From assembly GCA_030490835.1 (NCBI GenBank), contig CM059975.1:3003579-3067578 (forward strand): DNA of 64,000 bases. The letters are read 5' to 3'. The DNA comes from Annona cherimola. Lineage: Eukaryota > Streptophyta > Magnoliopsida > Magnoliales > Annonaceae. Below are positions 23,101 through 35,338 of this stretch, in pieces (positions within the stretch are counted from its first letter, which is position 1; each line of letters begins with the position of its first letter). Under the pieces are notes generated by a model. The model was not told the DNA's origin and did no database searches. It saw only the letters and a list, made by a program, of their open reading frames with translations. Both the position numbers and the translations under genes were made by a program.

Positions 23101-25639
23101 ACAAAATCTATGTACAATTGCTGTCAACCTGAAAACCGAATCATGTTTTTGGGCAACGCACAACATTCTTGCTTTATATATTATATTTTTCACTCTTGGC
23201 GCAAAAAGTTAAAAAGTCTTTCTCGTAATGCCTATTATTAATTATTATGCAAGCGGTTCCTTTCCCATGCTCAGGAATTGAGCATCACTTCCCGAGAGCC
23301 ATTTATTATTATTTTTTAAAAAATTTTGGCACCAATATATGGCACAAAGGATAAGCTGTTTATGTTTGCAAATTTATATTTTTAAAAGTTTTAATATATT
23401 TTTTGAATTTTTGAAATGAAAACGGCAACGATTTCATGTGCCTCACCAATAGTTGGCTTTTTATTTTAGAAATTCAAAAAATATTTTAAAAAAGGATCGG
23501 TATTTATTCCTTTCTCAGAAAAGATGGCTTTTGACGCGAGCGCACACACACACACATATATATATTATATTTTTCTTTTGAAGATAATTAGTGAAAGTAT
23601 GTATCTACTCAGGTGGTGGAATGAGAGTGATCTTCCAAGGAAGCTGCCATTCATTAGAGATAGACTGGTGGAGTGCTACATCTGGATGTTAGAACTCTAT
23701 TACGAGCCACAATATTCCCAAAGTAGAAGGATGACAACCATATTACTGATTCTAACATCAATCATGGATGATATCTATGATGTGTATGGTGAATTAAATG
23801 AGCTTGAACTATATACAGTTGCTGTGGAAAGGTCTTGAACTTGTTTGTTCCTTAATTCTCTTATATCTGATTTTTTTGTTATATTTAAACCCAACGAAAA
23901 TGTGAATATGCATTTTATTTTTCAGGTGGAATTGGGAAGCTTTGGATCAACTGCCAGATTATATGAAAGTGCATTTGGGCGTCCTTCTGACTGCCGTTGA
24001 AAATTTTGAAGAGGAATTGGCGAAAGAAGGAAAATCATACCATCTTGCCTACGTGAAGAGAGCTGTACGTTTTAATTGCTAACTTTTGTTCGTTTTAAAT
24101 TGTTCAGGGTTGATTAATTTTCTTCTCTGTTTGCAGTTTGCAGAATTGACTAAGGCCTACATAAAAGAAGCTAGGTGGGCATCCGCGGCACATGCTCCAG
24201 GGTTAGAAGAGTATGTGAATAATGCAGTAGTTAGTAGTGCTTACCCCCTGATTACTGTCATGTCGTTTCTTGGGATGGGACAAGCTGCAACAACAGAAGC
24301 CTTGGAGTGGGCCGTGAACTTACCTAATGCGGTTAGGCAATGCTCTATAATTTGCCGGCTCGTGAATGATATCATGTCAAACCAGGTGATACATATGATA
24401 CATATATTAGCCAGCTGTTGGGTCTAATTATTTAGCTAAGATTACATATCTGAGAAGATCTTCTCTCACAAGTCACTTCATTCCTGGGTGATGATTCAAT
24501 ATTTATTATAAGTAAAGGCTCCATGTTCACCTTAGTTTTTTAATTAAAAGTTTTTTAAAATCTAAATTATTTATCAGATTTATCCATATACATTTATTTA
24601 TGACTCAAAAAATTATTGTCTTGCTAACTTTTATATATTATATATATTTTAAAAATTTTAATAATTATATATTCACTATCAAAAGATGCTATTTTGTATT
24701 AGATATAAATTTTCAATAAAAGTTATTTTTGGTAACAAAATAAGAGTAGATGTTTCAACATGATAAATAATTTAGATTTAAAAATGTAAAAATTAGAAAA
24801 AAACACAATAAGTATTGAATCATTACCCTTAGATGTATAAATCAAAATTTGCCACCATATATGCATAAGCTCTGAGAAGATCTTCTCATACCTAATTAAT
24901 CATATAGGAAACATTTCAATGAGACTGGTCTCGCCTAAACTTAATTTGGATAATGTACGTAATTCATTTTTGTGTACACACCTAACTAAAATTGTAAATC
25001 ATTTCAATAATTAAGCAAGCCATTAAAAAGTTTTAAGTAGTGTGATCCTTTGATTGGTATTGGTGTATTGCTTGCCCTAATATTTAATCAAGATGATTTT
25101 CGTGAACATGAATGGTTAACTAAGCATTCAAAAATATAGTAAAAACATTAAAGTGCTCGAATTGACCAATGATTCCATCAAGAAAAAAAAGACCAATGAT
25201 ATATATATACACACACAAAAAATTATGGGGACATACGTGGGTCTCCTTGAACTGTTTTTCTAGTATAATGTATTCCTTTTTAATATTATTGCCAAATGAA
25301 AATAATAACGCTTGTTTGGAATTAATTTCGATGGGACTGGTGAAGTCGGAGCAAGAGAGGGTTCACGTGGCATCAGCAGTTCAGTGCTGCATGAAAGAGT
25401 ATAATGCTACATACGAGGAAGCATGCAAGATTCTACAAGAGAAGATCGTAGTTGCTTGGAAAGATCTAAACAATGAATGCCTGAATCCAGTTCCAGTTCC
25501 CCGGGAAGTGATCAAGCGGCCTTTAAACTTGGCACGGGCCATAGAGTTCTATTACCAGTGCAGAGACGGTTATACTGATTCCGCCTTCGAGATCAAAGAT
25601 TATATTACGATGCTACTGGTAGACCCTGCTGTTGTTTGA
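20103..25639 (+). CDS. Terpene synthase, TPS-a type (sesquiterpene synthase-like), seven exons
   Basis: Exons: 20,103-20,231; 21,140-21,416; 22,583-22,955; 23,613-23,831; 23,926-24,064; 24,137-24,385; 25,346-25,639 (TGA). They join in frame to 1,680 nt, 559 residues, the usual size for TPS-a enzymes. Visible motifs are an RSx8W form of the N-terminal motif (R21-W31, in [11 protein letters not shown]), RDR at 275-277, DDIYD at 312-316 (metal binding, 35 residues after RDR, as expected) and an NSE/DTE-type site NDIMSNQSE at 456-464 split by intron 6. There is no plastid transit peptide before R21, which points to the cytosol and to farnesyl diphosphate as substrate; the product cannot be predicted. 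Intron 1 needs a GC donor to keep frame; the other introns are GT-AG. Introns 1 and 2 carry MITEs. It is the only intact member of the local cluster. Intron 4 begins GTCTTG, an unusual donor shared with both pseudogenes. Confidence 0.93.
20232..20237 (+). other. Apparent GC splice donor of terpene synthase A intron 1
   Basis: Exon 1 ends AAAGAAACG and the intron opens GCAAGT, the standard form of the minor GC-AG class. Exon 2 starts at 21,140 in phase 0. Using the nearby GT at 20,236 instead would add four bases and run into a stop codon at once. The same GCAAGT is kept in the pseudogene at 55,043. Confidence 0.75.
20504..20880. mobile_element. Foldback MITE in intron 1 of terpene synthase A
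   Basis: 377 bp with ends GAGTAATGATTCTGTTAGCC and TTAACAGGATCACTC as inverted repeats. Long inner arms also pair: ACCATTTTTGGATATGTG and CATATTAAAAAATGG lie on opposite arms. The paralogous intron in the pseudogene (near 55,315) goes straight from AAGTAAAA to TACCAAA, so this is an insertion present only in copy A. Confidence 0.85.
21645..21915 (-). mobile_element. MITE, GTGTTTG family, in intron 2 of terpene synthase A
   Basis: Inverted relative to the copies at 14,391-18,102: it starts AGTGTTTGTTTATACTC and ends TTACTTCCCAAACACATTAT. CAACTACCCTACTTTTCAAT is the reverse of the family core. It is also present in TPS-B intron 2 (45,250-45,535), and its remnant in TPS-C shows an internal deletion, so it predates the duplications. 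Confidence 0.8.
24386..25345 (+). other. Intron 6 of terpene synthase A
   Basis: A 960-bp AT-rich intron (GTGATA...GTGAAG) that separates the two halves of the NSE/DTE metal-binding motif. Neither pseudogene retains it. Confidence 0.85.
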
Positions 25640-26358
25640 CTACAATTTAGAATTACAGTACTAGTCAAGTGATTATCTTGAATAAGGCTATATATGCCTG
25701 TATACGTACACATTTATGTGCTATGTTGTGCTTTACTGTATTGTTGCCACAATGCGATGATTGTCTCGATATATATATAGTGACAATGACTTAAGAGGAA
25801 GCTGCTGGCGAAAACAATTTTATTTTTATGTAAAATGCCAATGGGGTAATATGATCATTTTGCACATGTAAGTATGATCGAAGGTAATGTCTGAGTATGA
25901 TAGGTGAGATAACTTATAATAAATTGTGGTGTATTTTTTTTATGATAAATCATATGCTCTTAGTAAAATGATAGTAATCATGAACGATCCGAGAGGTCTA
26001 ATGTATAACATAATTATCATAAATGATAATAAATAATTTATGCTCAAAATTTGGAACAATAAATTAGACTTATCAAAAAATATAGCTGAATGAAGGAAAT
26101 CCTGTGATTATGTTTAATTTTCCCATATTAATTAAGCTTAATTAATTACAACAGGGTAGAATCTTTTCTATTTAAAATTAATTTGGATAGAATTTTTGAA
26201 AAACTACAACAAAATTGACTGATGCGGGTAAATCGTTCCACTCTCCTCTTACAGTACTAAAATTATTTCTTTTTTAGAAGACCAATTTCAGCACTAGCAA
26301 CACTCATGTACATAGTAATTAAAGAATGCGTGCATGTGGATATAGGTGAAGCACTTAC
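25640..26358. other. 3' flank of terpene synthase A
   Basis: A GAATAAGG signal about 40 bp after the stop (near 25,679) could serve for polyadenylation. The rest, up to the glutamate receptor remnant, shows no gene. Confidence 0.4.
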
Positions 26359-26849
<491 letters not shown>

Positions 26850-26988
26850 TCAGACGATTCAGCTGATGGGGACAGGGGACCTGAAAAGCCATTGATTTTA
26901 TGATCTAAGCTGCTGATTTCAAAGCATCTCATGATAAGATTTTTGTCATGAAATGTCAACTTTTAATAGATATTGGTTGTTCATTTTC

Positions 26989-29110
26989 TGTAACGGCCTG
27001 AACTAAAAATCAAGATTTTTGCCTAAATTTTCGGTCCAAGTCGTTTCAAAACTCCAGGATCTTTCCACGCGACGATTAAACCATCTCATTTAGGTCAGAA
27101 ATAAACTTGCATTATTACATCCAAGTCCATAGAGTTATTACAAACATGCCCACTTCAATAAATTCTTTACATCCAAGTCAAGTCACTCATTACATAGAAA
27201 GAAATAAATAAAAAGATTTATTCATTAGCACGCCACCACCATCTCATTGGCCACCATCCACGGGATCATCTGAGAGTCAAAGGAAAAAAGAGTAAGTTCA
27301 CAAGAACTTAGTAAGTAGGATTATGCCCTGCAATTAAGATCATAAGAACACATCATCTTCACTCAATTGCTCAACTTTTAGAGCCTTTAAAACATCTTAT
27401 ATGTCATCATCTCTTCCTAGAAGTACTCAACTTAAAATTTGGGGACGACCCTAAGGATTTAAGACCTTAAATCCTTCAAGATACTCCTCTGTCCCCAAAA
27501 CTCAAAATTCTAGGCATTATTTGGCTAGTCTAGCCCTTCCATTGAACTCAGAATGTCCAAATCCATAGGAAATGACCCCTGGATCACTCAAATCGGACCT
27601 CTAGAGCTCAATTTACATCAATTTGAAGATGAACGCACCAAACGGTGCCACGTGTCCCTCGCCGCCGGCGACTTGGGCTCGCCGCTGGTGGTCTTGCCCG
27701 ACTGGGCTTCCTGGTGGGCTGCGCTCTGGGCTTTACTGCCTGGGCTCTTGCCTGAGTATCATCTCTGGGCTCTAAGCTATGGGTTGGCTCACTGGATCCT
27801 CCTTTTGAGGCCCATCGCAACAGTTGGGCTCATCTGCAGCTGGGCTCAGCCTGGATCCAGCCCACTCCCTGAAGCCCGTACCATCTTCTGGAAATTTACA
27901 GATTCTCCTGCTGTCTTCTGATTTTACAGAAACTCCTTTACAGCTTATGATTTTCAGAAAAACCATTAGGCAGAATTGTAAAATATCCAAAAACTCAAAA
28001 ATAGGCAGTAATATCCATTTTTTTCCATCCGTCCATTTATACAAGATATATATATATAATGATATTTTAATATTATTTTCGTATATATATCTCCTTTAAA
28101 CATCTTAAATGCATTAAAATGCATTAAAAATTCATCTCATCAATAATTTGGCTAACATATTTAATTTTAGGCCATCCAAGCATAATATAACGTACATAAT
28201 TTTACTCATTAATTTATTTTACACAAAATAAATTATAATTATGCCATTATGCTTTCCATCTTGCCCAAAATTACATTTATGTTATACATCCTTAAAATTA
28301 TTGATAAATCCTCACATAATTAATTTAATGTAAATAATACATTTCTCAAATAATTATGTGACATTCATTCCGTGTGCAATTAAGCATATAATATCTCATA
28401 TCATCCCAGCATGATACATATTAGTAAACCACTAAATAATTATGTGATAAATCCTCATTAAATCATGCCATAATTAAAGGCTAAAAAGGCAAAATCCCCC
28501 TTACCTTAAAGAAGAAAATGAAATGGATTGCTTGAACGGATTGGATCGGCCTTTTCCTTTCTCCTACGGCAGCGTTCCTCCTCTTTCCTCTGGTATCTCC
28601 ATCGAGTACCCAAGTCGTTTATTTATAGCTCACCGGAGGATTCACCGGAGGATTTTTCGCTTGATTTCTAATTTCAATTCAAACTTGAATTTCAAGTTTA
28701 CCGATCGCAATCCGATCTCAAATCCACTTTAAATTCGAATTTTAAGATCCCTGATCGCAATCCAATCTTAAATCAAATTTTAAATTCGAATTTCAAACTG
28801 GTGAGGCTCACAGAGCCCAAAAAAGGCAAAATACATCATTTATACACTCATGGGATTCGAACTCGAGACCTCCTCTACCAAAGACCAACACCTTAACCAC
28901 TTAAGCACATTGGGCTGTTGAGTTAAATACTCGCGATATTTTATATAACTCAACCCATCATTCTAAGTGGGCTTATTTGGGTCTAGCCCAATAACCTTCC
29001 ACTTATTCTTGGCCCATTGCTTGGTCAAATGGTCAATGGTCAGGATGCCACCTCAGTGGACACATCATCAGTTGAATAGTCAACTCATCAATTTTTTCCT
29101 AATTATTACA
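26989..29110 (-). repeat. 3' LTR of the gypsy element
   Basis: 2,122 bp, TG...CA bounded, nearly identical to 35,339-37,476. It lacks a short insertion (about 17 bp, near 28,424) found in the other LTR. Open frames inside it are duplicated in both LTRs and are not genes. A tRNA-like stretch lies at 28,845-28,915. Confidence 0.97.
28845..28915 (-). other. tRNA-like A and B boxes inside the LTR
   Basis: On the minus strand GCTTAAGTGGTTAAGGTG resembles the D-arm of a leucine or serine tRNA, and GAGTTCGAATCCCAT resembles a T-loop (B box). The stretch between cannot form a proper anticodon arm, so it is a tRNA-derived relic. The same relic occurs in the other LTR at 37,212-37,282, where the B box has one change. 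Confidence 0.5.
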
Positions 29111-29126
29111 GTCTCCCCTCCTTACA
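29111..29126 (-). other. Polypurine tract of the gypsy element
   Basis: On the minus strand AAGGAGGGGAGAC directly precedes the 3' LTR, the position and composition of a plus-strand primer. Confidence 0.85.
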
Positions 29127-29145
29127 AAAGTTTCGTCCCTGAAAC

Positions 29146-32100
29146 TTACATTTCATTATAAGGTAGAAACAAATTAGGACATATTTCTCGAATATTTTCC
29201 TCGAGTTCCCATGTTGCCTCTTTTTCACTGTGGTTACTCCACTGCACCAGAACATGTTTGATCTTTCGACCCTTCAGTTCTTTCTCTCTGGTGTTTAGAA
29301 TTCGTATCGGTTGCTCTGGATGCATTAGATCCCCTTCCACATGATACTGCTCAAACTGCAGCACATGGGTTGGATCCGACACATGCTTTCTCAGCTGTGA
29401 GATATGAAATACATCATGCACTCCCGCCAATGCTAGCGGTAATGCCAACTGATATGCAACTCCACCAATGACGTCCAAGATCTCAAATGGTCCAAGATAA
29501 CGAGGACTCAATTTCCCTTTTACTCCAAATCTCATTACCCCTAGAGTAGGCGAGACCTTTAGGAAAACCTTTTCCCCGATTGCAAATTGCAAATCGCGTC
29601 GTTTTCCATCAGCATACTTTTTCTGTCGATCCTGAGCGGTCACCAGTCTCTTCCTGATCAACTGCACTACCTTGGTAGCCTGTTCGATCAGTTCCGGTGC
29701 TAATATCTTCCGCTCGCCGACTTCTTCCTAGTAAACCGAGGTGCGACATTTCTTGCCATATAAGGCCTCAAAAGGAGCCATACCAATGCTTGCTTGATAA
29801 CTATTGTTATAAGCAAACTCTGCCATTGCCAAATGCTCAACCCATGAGCCTTGTAAATCTAACGCACAAGCCCGCAGTAAGTCCTCTAATATCTGGATGG
29901 TTCTCTCAGATTGGCCATTTGTCTGTGGATGATATGCAGTACTCAGGTGTAACTCTGTGCCCATAGCTGTCTGCAATTTTTGCCAAAATTCAGACACAAA
30001 TCTTCTATCTCTATCAGAGACTATGGATACAGGAACGCCATGAAGCCTAACAATCTCCCTCACATACAATTTCGCCATCTGCTCCATCCGATAAGTCATT
30101 CGGTAAGGTAGAAAATGCGCCGACTTAGTAAGTCGATCTACCACTACCCATACTACATTCATTCGGCTTTGCGTTTTTGGAAATGCAGTCACGAAATCCA
30201 TCATGATGTGTTCCCATTTCCACTCTGGTATCTCCAAAGGTCGCAATAATCCTCCCGGTCTCTGCTTTTCTGGTTTTACTCGTTGGCAGACCAGACACTG
30301 GGACACAAATCTCGCAATCTCTACTCGCATTCTCTACTCGCATTCTCTTCCACCAGTATCTTTGACTCAAATCCTTGTACATCTTGGTACTACCTGGATG
30401 AACAGAGAATCTCGACTGGTGTGCTTCTTCAAGGAGTTCTCTTCGGAGTTCTTCATTCCTTGGAACCACAATTCTCTCTTGGAACATCAAAACACCATCA
30501 ATCCCTTGCCGAAAACGAGTGGATTGGCCTTGATTCATTCTGTCTAAAATTTTTAAGACAAATGAATCTTGCTTCTGTGCTTCCTTGATTTTCTCTACCA
30601 ACAAGGATTGCAACTGCAAAATGCTCAACCGAGCAGTATCTCGAGAGGATATTACCTCTATCTCTAAGGCTTCAAACTGCCTTAGCAACTCCTCTTGTTG
30701 GGTAATCAAGGTTGCAACCACTAATTCATCTTTCGGCTAAGAGCGTCTGCCACAACATTGGCCTTCCCTGGATGATACTGAATTGAAACCTCATAATCTT
30801 TCAGTAACTCCAGCCATCTTCGTTGCTGAAGATTTAATTCCTTCTGGGAGAATATGTACTTTAAACTCTTATGGTCTGTAAATATCTCTGTTCTTTCACC
30901 ATATAAGTAGTGACGCCAAATCTTTAAGGCGAACACTACTGCAGCCAACTCTAAATAATGGGTAGGGTAATTCTGCTCACTTGGCTTCAACTGCCTTGAA
31001 GCATAGGCTATTACCCTCCCTTGCTGCATAAGTACACATCCCAGACCATTCCTGGAGGCATCACTATACACCACAAACTCTTTCCCACTTACCGGTAGGG
31101 TCAAAACCGGTGCCGTGGTTAAACGGTTCTCAACTCTTAAAAACTTTCCTCACAGTCCCCTGTCCAAATAAATTTGGCATTTTTGCGGGTTAATCGCGTT
31201 AACGGCACCGCAATTGAGGAAAATTTCTCCACAAACCGTCGGTAATAGGCTGCCAATCCCAGGAAACTTCTTATTTCAGTAATTGTGGTCGGCCTCTCCC
31301 AAGAAACCACAGCCTTAATCTTTTCTGGATCAACAGAAACTCCTTTGCCACTGATCACATGTCCAAGAAAAGCAACACTTTCTAGCCAAAACTCACACTT
31401 TTTGAGTTTGGCATAAAGTTTCTTTTCCCTAAGGACTTGCAATACTTCTCTCAGCTGCTGCTCATGCTCTTCACGTCCCTTGGAATATACCAAGATATCA
31501 TCGATGAATACCACCACACACCGATCTAAGAACTGTTGAAACACTCTGTTCATTAGATCCATAAATGCAGCAGGGGCATTGGTCAACCCGAATGTCATCA
31601 CCAAGAACTCAAAGTGACCATACCGAGTGCGAAAAGCTGTCTTTGGTATGTCCTCTTCTCTAACTCTCAATTGGTGGTACCCTGACCTTAAGTCTATCTT
31701 TGAAAAGACAGATGCCCATTGTAGTTGGTCAAACAAATCATCGATGCGTGGAAGAGGATATTTATTCTTAATCGTCGCCTTGTTTTTTTCTCGGTAGTTA
31801 ATGCATAGTCGCATACTACCGTCCTTCTTTTTAACAAAGAGCACAGGTGCTCCCCAAGGTGATGAACTTGGACGAATAAATCCTAAATCCACTAACTCTT
31901 GCAGCTGCTCTTTCAACTCTTTAAGTTCTGCTGGCGCCATGCGATATGGGACTCTTGAGATTGGACTGGTTCCTGAAATTAGATTGATCTCAAAATCAAT
32001 CTCTCGTGCAAGTGGTAACCCTTGTAATTCCTCTGGAAAAACATCAGGAAATTCTCTGACTACCGGGACATCCTCTAGTTTTACTTCAACCTCATTCGTC

Positions 32101-34145
32101 GTCATGGCCGCCACAAAGAACCCATAACATCCTTGCCTGAGTTTCCTCAAGGCTTGCATCGCTGTGATCAAATGTGACACTTTTCGTCGGTTTCCTTCAA
32201 ATAAAATCGTCTGATTGGGTATGCCAACTGTAATCCTCCGTGTCTGCGGACTAATATGTGCTACCCACTTGGTCATCCAATCCCATCCCAGAATTACATC
32301 CAGGTCTCTCATGGGCATCACTACCAAGTCGGCTGACATCACTAGTCCCTTGATGTCCATAGGACATGCATAACATGCACTTCTCACGGGAAGACTACCT
32401 CCCATTGGTGATGTGATAATTAACTCTTCCACCAATGGCCTCGTTGGTATGTTATTCTCTTTGACAAACTTTGATGCAATAAATGACAAATCAGCACCAG
32501 TATCAAATAAAGTTTTGGCATAGATATTGTAAACCTTTACAATACCTGTAATTCTGTCTGCTGGTATCTGAGCTTGTCCCGGGTGCAGTGCAAAAACATT
32601 TGCTGGCTGTCTTGCCCCATGATTTTGCACATTCTGTTGTCGCCCCACTGGTCTCCCCGCTTGCCTATTCTGATTTTGAGGTTGTTGGGGATTTGGTGCT
32701 CCAGTGGCAGTACAGAATTTTGCCATATGCCCCGGCATTTTACACCGAAAATATACCACTCCTATTGGGTAACTCTCTGGTGAATGTCCAGTCTCTCCGC
32801 ACTTGTGACAAGTGCCAGGCGGAAGGCGACACTGTCCCTGGTGGAACCGGTTACATCGCTTGCACTTCTTTTTTCGCCAATTCGTCTTATAGGATCCTTT
32901 GCTCTTAGACCCTTGACTCGCTGAGGCCCCAGATGTCTGCATTGGCTTTTTATTTGAAGGTCCTCCTTCGATAGATTCTCCCGATCTCTTCTTTACAAAC
33001 ATCTTACTGAGCTGAGCTATTGTTTTCTCAGCCCACATTGCTCGATCCACTGCCTTGCCATATGTGTCGCATGGCTCGGCCATCACCATGTCTCGAATGC
33101 TTTCATTGAGACCATTTTGGAACCTTCGTATTCGAGCATCGTCATCTTCCACTAGATTAGGGGCAAATCGTATCAAGGATGAAAACTTTGTTTCATAATC
33201 AGCCACAGACATCTCTTCTTGTTTTAACTCTGCAAACTCTCGAGCTTTGGTGATCCGAACAGTTGGTGGAAAAAACTTCTCATAGAAGGCATCCGAGAAT
33301 CTTTGCCACGTAATGTCTTCCTTCTTGCTCTGAAAAATTCTCTTTTGTGTTTGCCACCAACGGTAAGCATCTCCATCCAACTTGAATGCAGCAAATAGCA
33401 CCTTTTGTCGATCCGAACATTCAAGGAACTCCAATATTTTGTTGATAGCCAGTAACCAATTCTCAGCTGCCGTGCTATCACCTCCTGAAAAAGAAGGAGG
33501 ATGCTGCTGATGGAAAGCACTAGCATCCTTCCTATCTCTTTCCTCTCTAGCACGGTAGTCTCTGGAGGGCACTGTGGTGGGTTGGGATTCAGCGGTTTGC
33601 TCTTCCACCCTTGGTCGAAAACCACTAATGTGATCTTGACCTTCTTCGCCAGCTATTTCCTCTTGCCCCGTCATATTTGGTTGTTTTCTCTGGCTTACAA
33701 CTCGTCCTCTCTGTTGGTTTGCGGTCGCAGCTTGATCACAACCAACTAAAGTAGTTCCTTGTTGATGAGGATTTTCATCGATTTTATCTAATCGGGCTAA
33801 AATCCTCTCAACGAAACTTTCGAATCGAGCCTCATGCTGCGTCATACGCTCATGAATTGTTGGTCTCCTCCCAGGATTCTGGTTGGTACCAACTGTCCCT
33901 TCAGACCTCTGAGGGGACCTCGATCCTTCATCAAGTGGTATAAAAACTCCTTGGTTTGCCTTCTGAGATGGTTCTCCTTGGGATGGGTGCACTCCGTGGC
34001 TTAACCTTGGAATAACTCCTGCTTGGGATGTACCCGCTTCGGATATAACAACAGTTGATGGATTAATTCCCTGACCCTGCCTTTGCATTGGGTTAGGTCG
34101 TGGAGGATTCCCGTGAGAGGCCATGTCTGAAAAGAAATGTAACAT
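29146..34145 (-). pseudogene. gag-pol of the gypsy element, with frame breaks in pol
   Basis: Minus strand. Gag starts at 34,145 or, more likely, the ATG at 34,124. A capsid region lies at roughly residues 200-380, then zinc knuckles in which two expected Cys are Tyr (HSPESY, VYFRC). Protease with [12 protein letters not shown] with [11 protein letters not shown], RNase H with [12 protein letters not shown]. Integrase has an HHCC finger, D residues in VVVDRLTKS and SDRDRRF, and E in NGQSERT. The C-terminus is a chromodomain (HVLVQWSNHSEKEATWELEE). Breaks: a frameshift in a T run at about 31,137 (between RT and RNase H); a frameshift at about 30,722 (after RNase H); a 13-bp tandem duplication at about 30,316-30,342 within the integrase finger; and an in-frame TAG at 29,728. 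The first 1,002 codons are open. The copy could at best supply gag, protease and RT. Confidence 0.93.
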
Positions 34146-34288
34146 TTAAACTCAAGAAAACATCTTAAGTTCACACATAGCCAAACAAATTATATCCATC
34201 TACATAAAAGAAAATCCATCATAATTAAATTTTATTATTCACTGCAAGTTTATTACATCTCAGAAACTTCAAAAGAAAATAACTCAAT

Positions 34289-35248
34289 TTAATCATCTCT
34301 TTTCCTCTGTCCCTTCATTGGATACTCTTTAGCCCGATGCCCAGGGGCCCTGCAAATATTGCAAGCAATCTCATGAGGGCAGTCCCTTGCCTGATGTCCA
34401 GGCTGCATACATCTAAAACAAGTGTTCGGCGGAAGCACACACTTTCCTCCATGCCTAAACTTGCACTTAGCGCATGGTAATAGCTTCCCCAAACTAGGCG
34501 GAACTTTCTCAGATGTAGGCTCTCTTGAGGGTATGACATGTGTCGGTGAAGGAGATGGTTGGAGGGGCACATTTGGAACAGGCATCTGTTGAGTTGGAGG
34601 ACTTGGCTTTGGGATAGACGAGCTAGAACCACAATAGGTCTCATATGGTTCCTTTGGCCCCTCTTTGTCAGTTGACTTGAAATTATCATCCGACTCATCA
34701 TAGGCCTTAGGCATCTTGCTCGCCATTTGCTTATACCGCTTCCTAGGAACAGGTTGCGGGATAGTTGCCTCCTTCCTCACTTGCTCCATCATCTCAGGGG
34801 AAACATCAGCAGGCCTCTTAGGAGGGGATGTTTGAGTCTCTGCAGGTTGCTTTTGAAATGCTGTCAACTTTGCCCTTAACATGGCCAACTCTGCGTCCTG
34901 TGACATCTGTTTCTCTTGCATCTTTAACATCATGGACGCCAAGTTGGATACCACTCGTAAGGTTTCAAAGTTTTGACGCATCTCTTGTTGGACAGCCTCT
35001 TTAGCTCGAAGTAGCTCAAATTTAATTGCGTCCTGCGCCAACCTCAACTCTTTTAGATCATCCCTCATTAGGTCCAACTTCTCAGCGTTGGTTGGTGCCT
35101 TCTTAGCACGTGTCCGTGCTGCTCCAGGTTCACCATTAGTTGGTGCTTTCCCCTTCTCTGAATCTCTCTCAGGGAAACTTGTTCCAAATGTCATCTCTCT
35201 GCTCATGAAAATAGTGAACGTCAGTTTAATCACTATTTTTGACATCAT
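34289..35248 (-). CDS. Extra ORF between the 5' LTR and gag: coiled coil plus zinc knuckles
   Basis: A 319-codon intact frame, separate in phase from gag, with its own ATG 91 bp inside the 5' LTR (other candidate ATGs at 35,203 and 35,191). Residues about 60-140 are highly charged and heptad-like (coiled coil, MRDDLKELRLAQ). A proline/serine-rich stretch (about 150-240) follows. The C-terminus has a Cys/His module: CAKCKFRHGGKC, then a CCHC knuckle CFRCMQPGHQARDC, then a second knuckle CNICRAPGHRAKEY with Tyr in place of the last Cys. This end is laid out like the gag knuckle region of the same element ([21 protein letters not shown]). It may be a duplicated gag nucleocapsid end fused to a new N-terminus. 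Tekay-type elements normally have a single gag-pol frame. The function is unknown. Confidence 0.8.
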   Translation of the reverse strand: MMSKIVIKLTFTIFMSREMTFGTSFPERDSEKGKAPTNGEPGAARTRAKKAPTNAEKLDLMRDDLKELRLAQDAIKFELLRAKEAVQQEMRQNFETLRVVSNLASMMLKMQEKQMSQDAELAMLRAKLTAFQKQPAETQTSPPKRPADVSPEMMEQVRKEATIPQPVPRKRYKQMASKMPKAYDESDDNFKSTDKEGPKEPYETYCGSSSSIPKPSPPTQQMPVPNVPLQPSPSPTHVIPSREPTSEKVPPSLGKLLPCAKCKFRHGGKCVLPPNTCFRCMQPGHQARDCPHEIACNICRAPGHRAKEYPMKGQRKRDD

Positions 35249-35320
35249 AGGAAAAGAGAAATTAAAATTACTCTTAACATGTTTCCATGTTCTCTGGTTT
35301 ATTCGTCTCTATGCATGGAA

Positions 35321-35338
35321 ATTTTCTATGATACCATC
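35321..35338 (-). other. Primer-binding site of the gypsy element
   Basis: Right after the 5' LTR on the minus strand the sequence reads GATGGTATCATAG. TGGTATCA-AG is the usual complement of the initiator methionine tRNA 3' end, with one mismatch. Confidence 0.8.

Noticed and set aside
27553..28099. 122- and 91-codon frames on the plus strand, repeated at 35,902-36,448
   Set aside because: They are identical in both LTRs and are non-coding LTR sequence.
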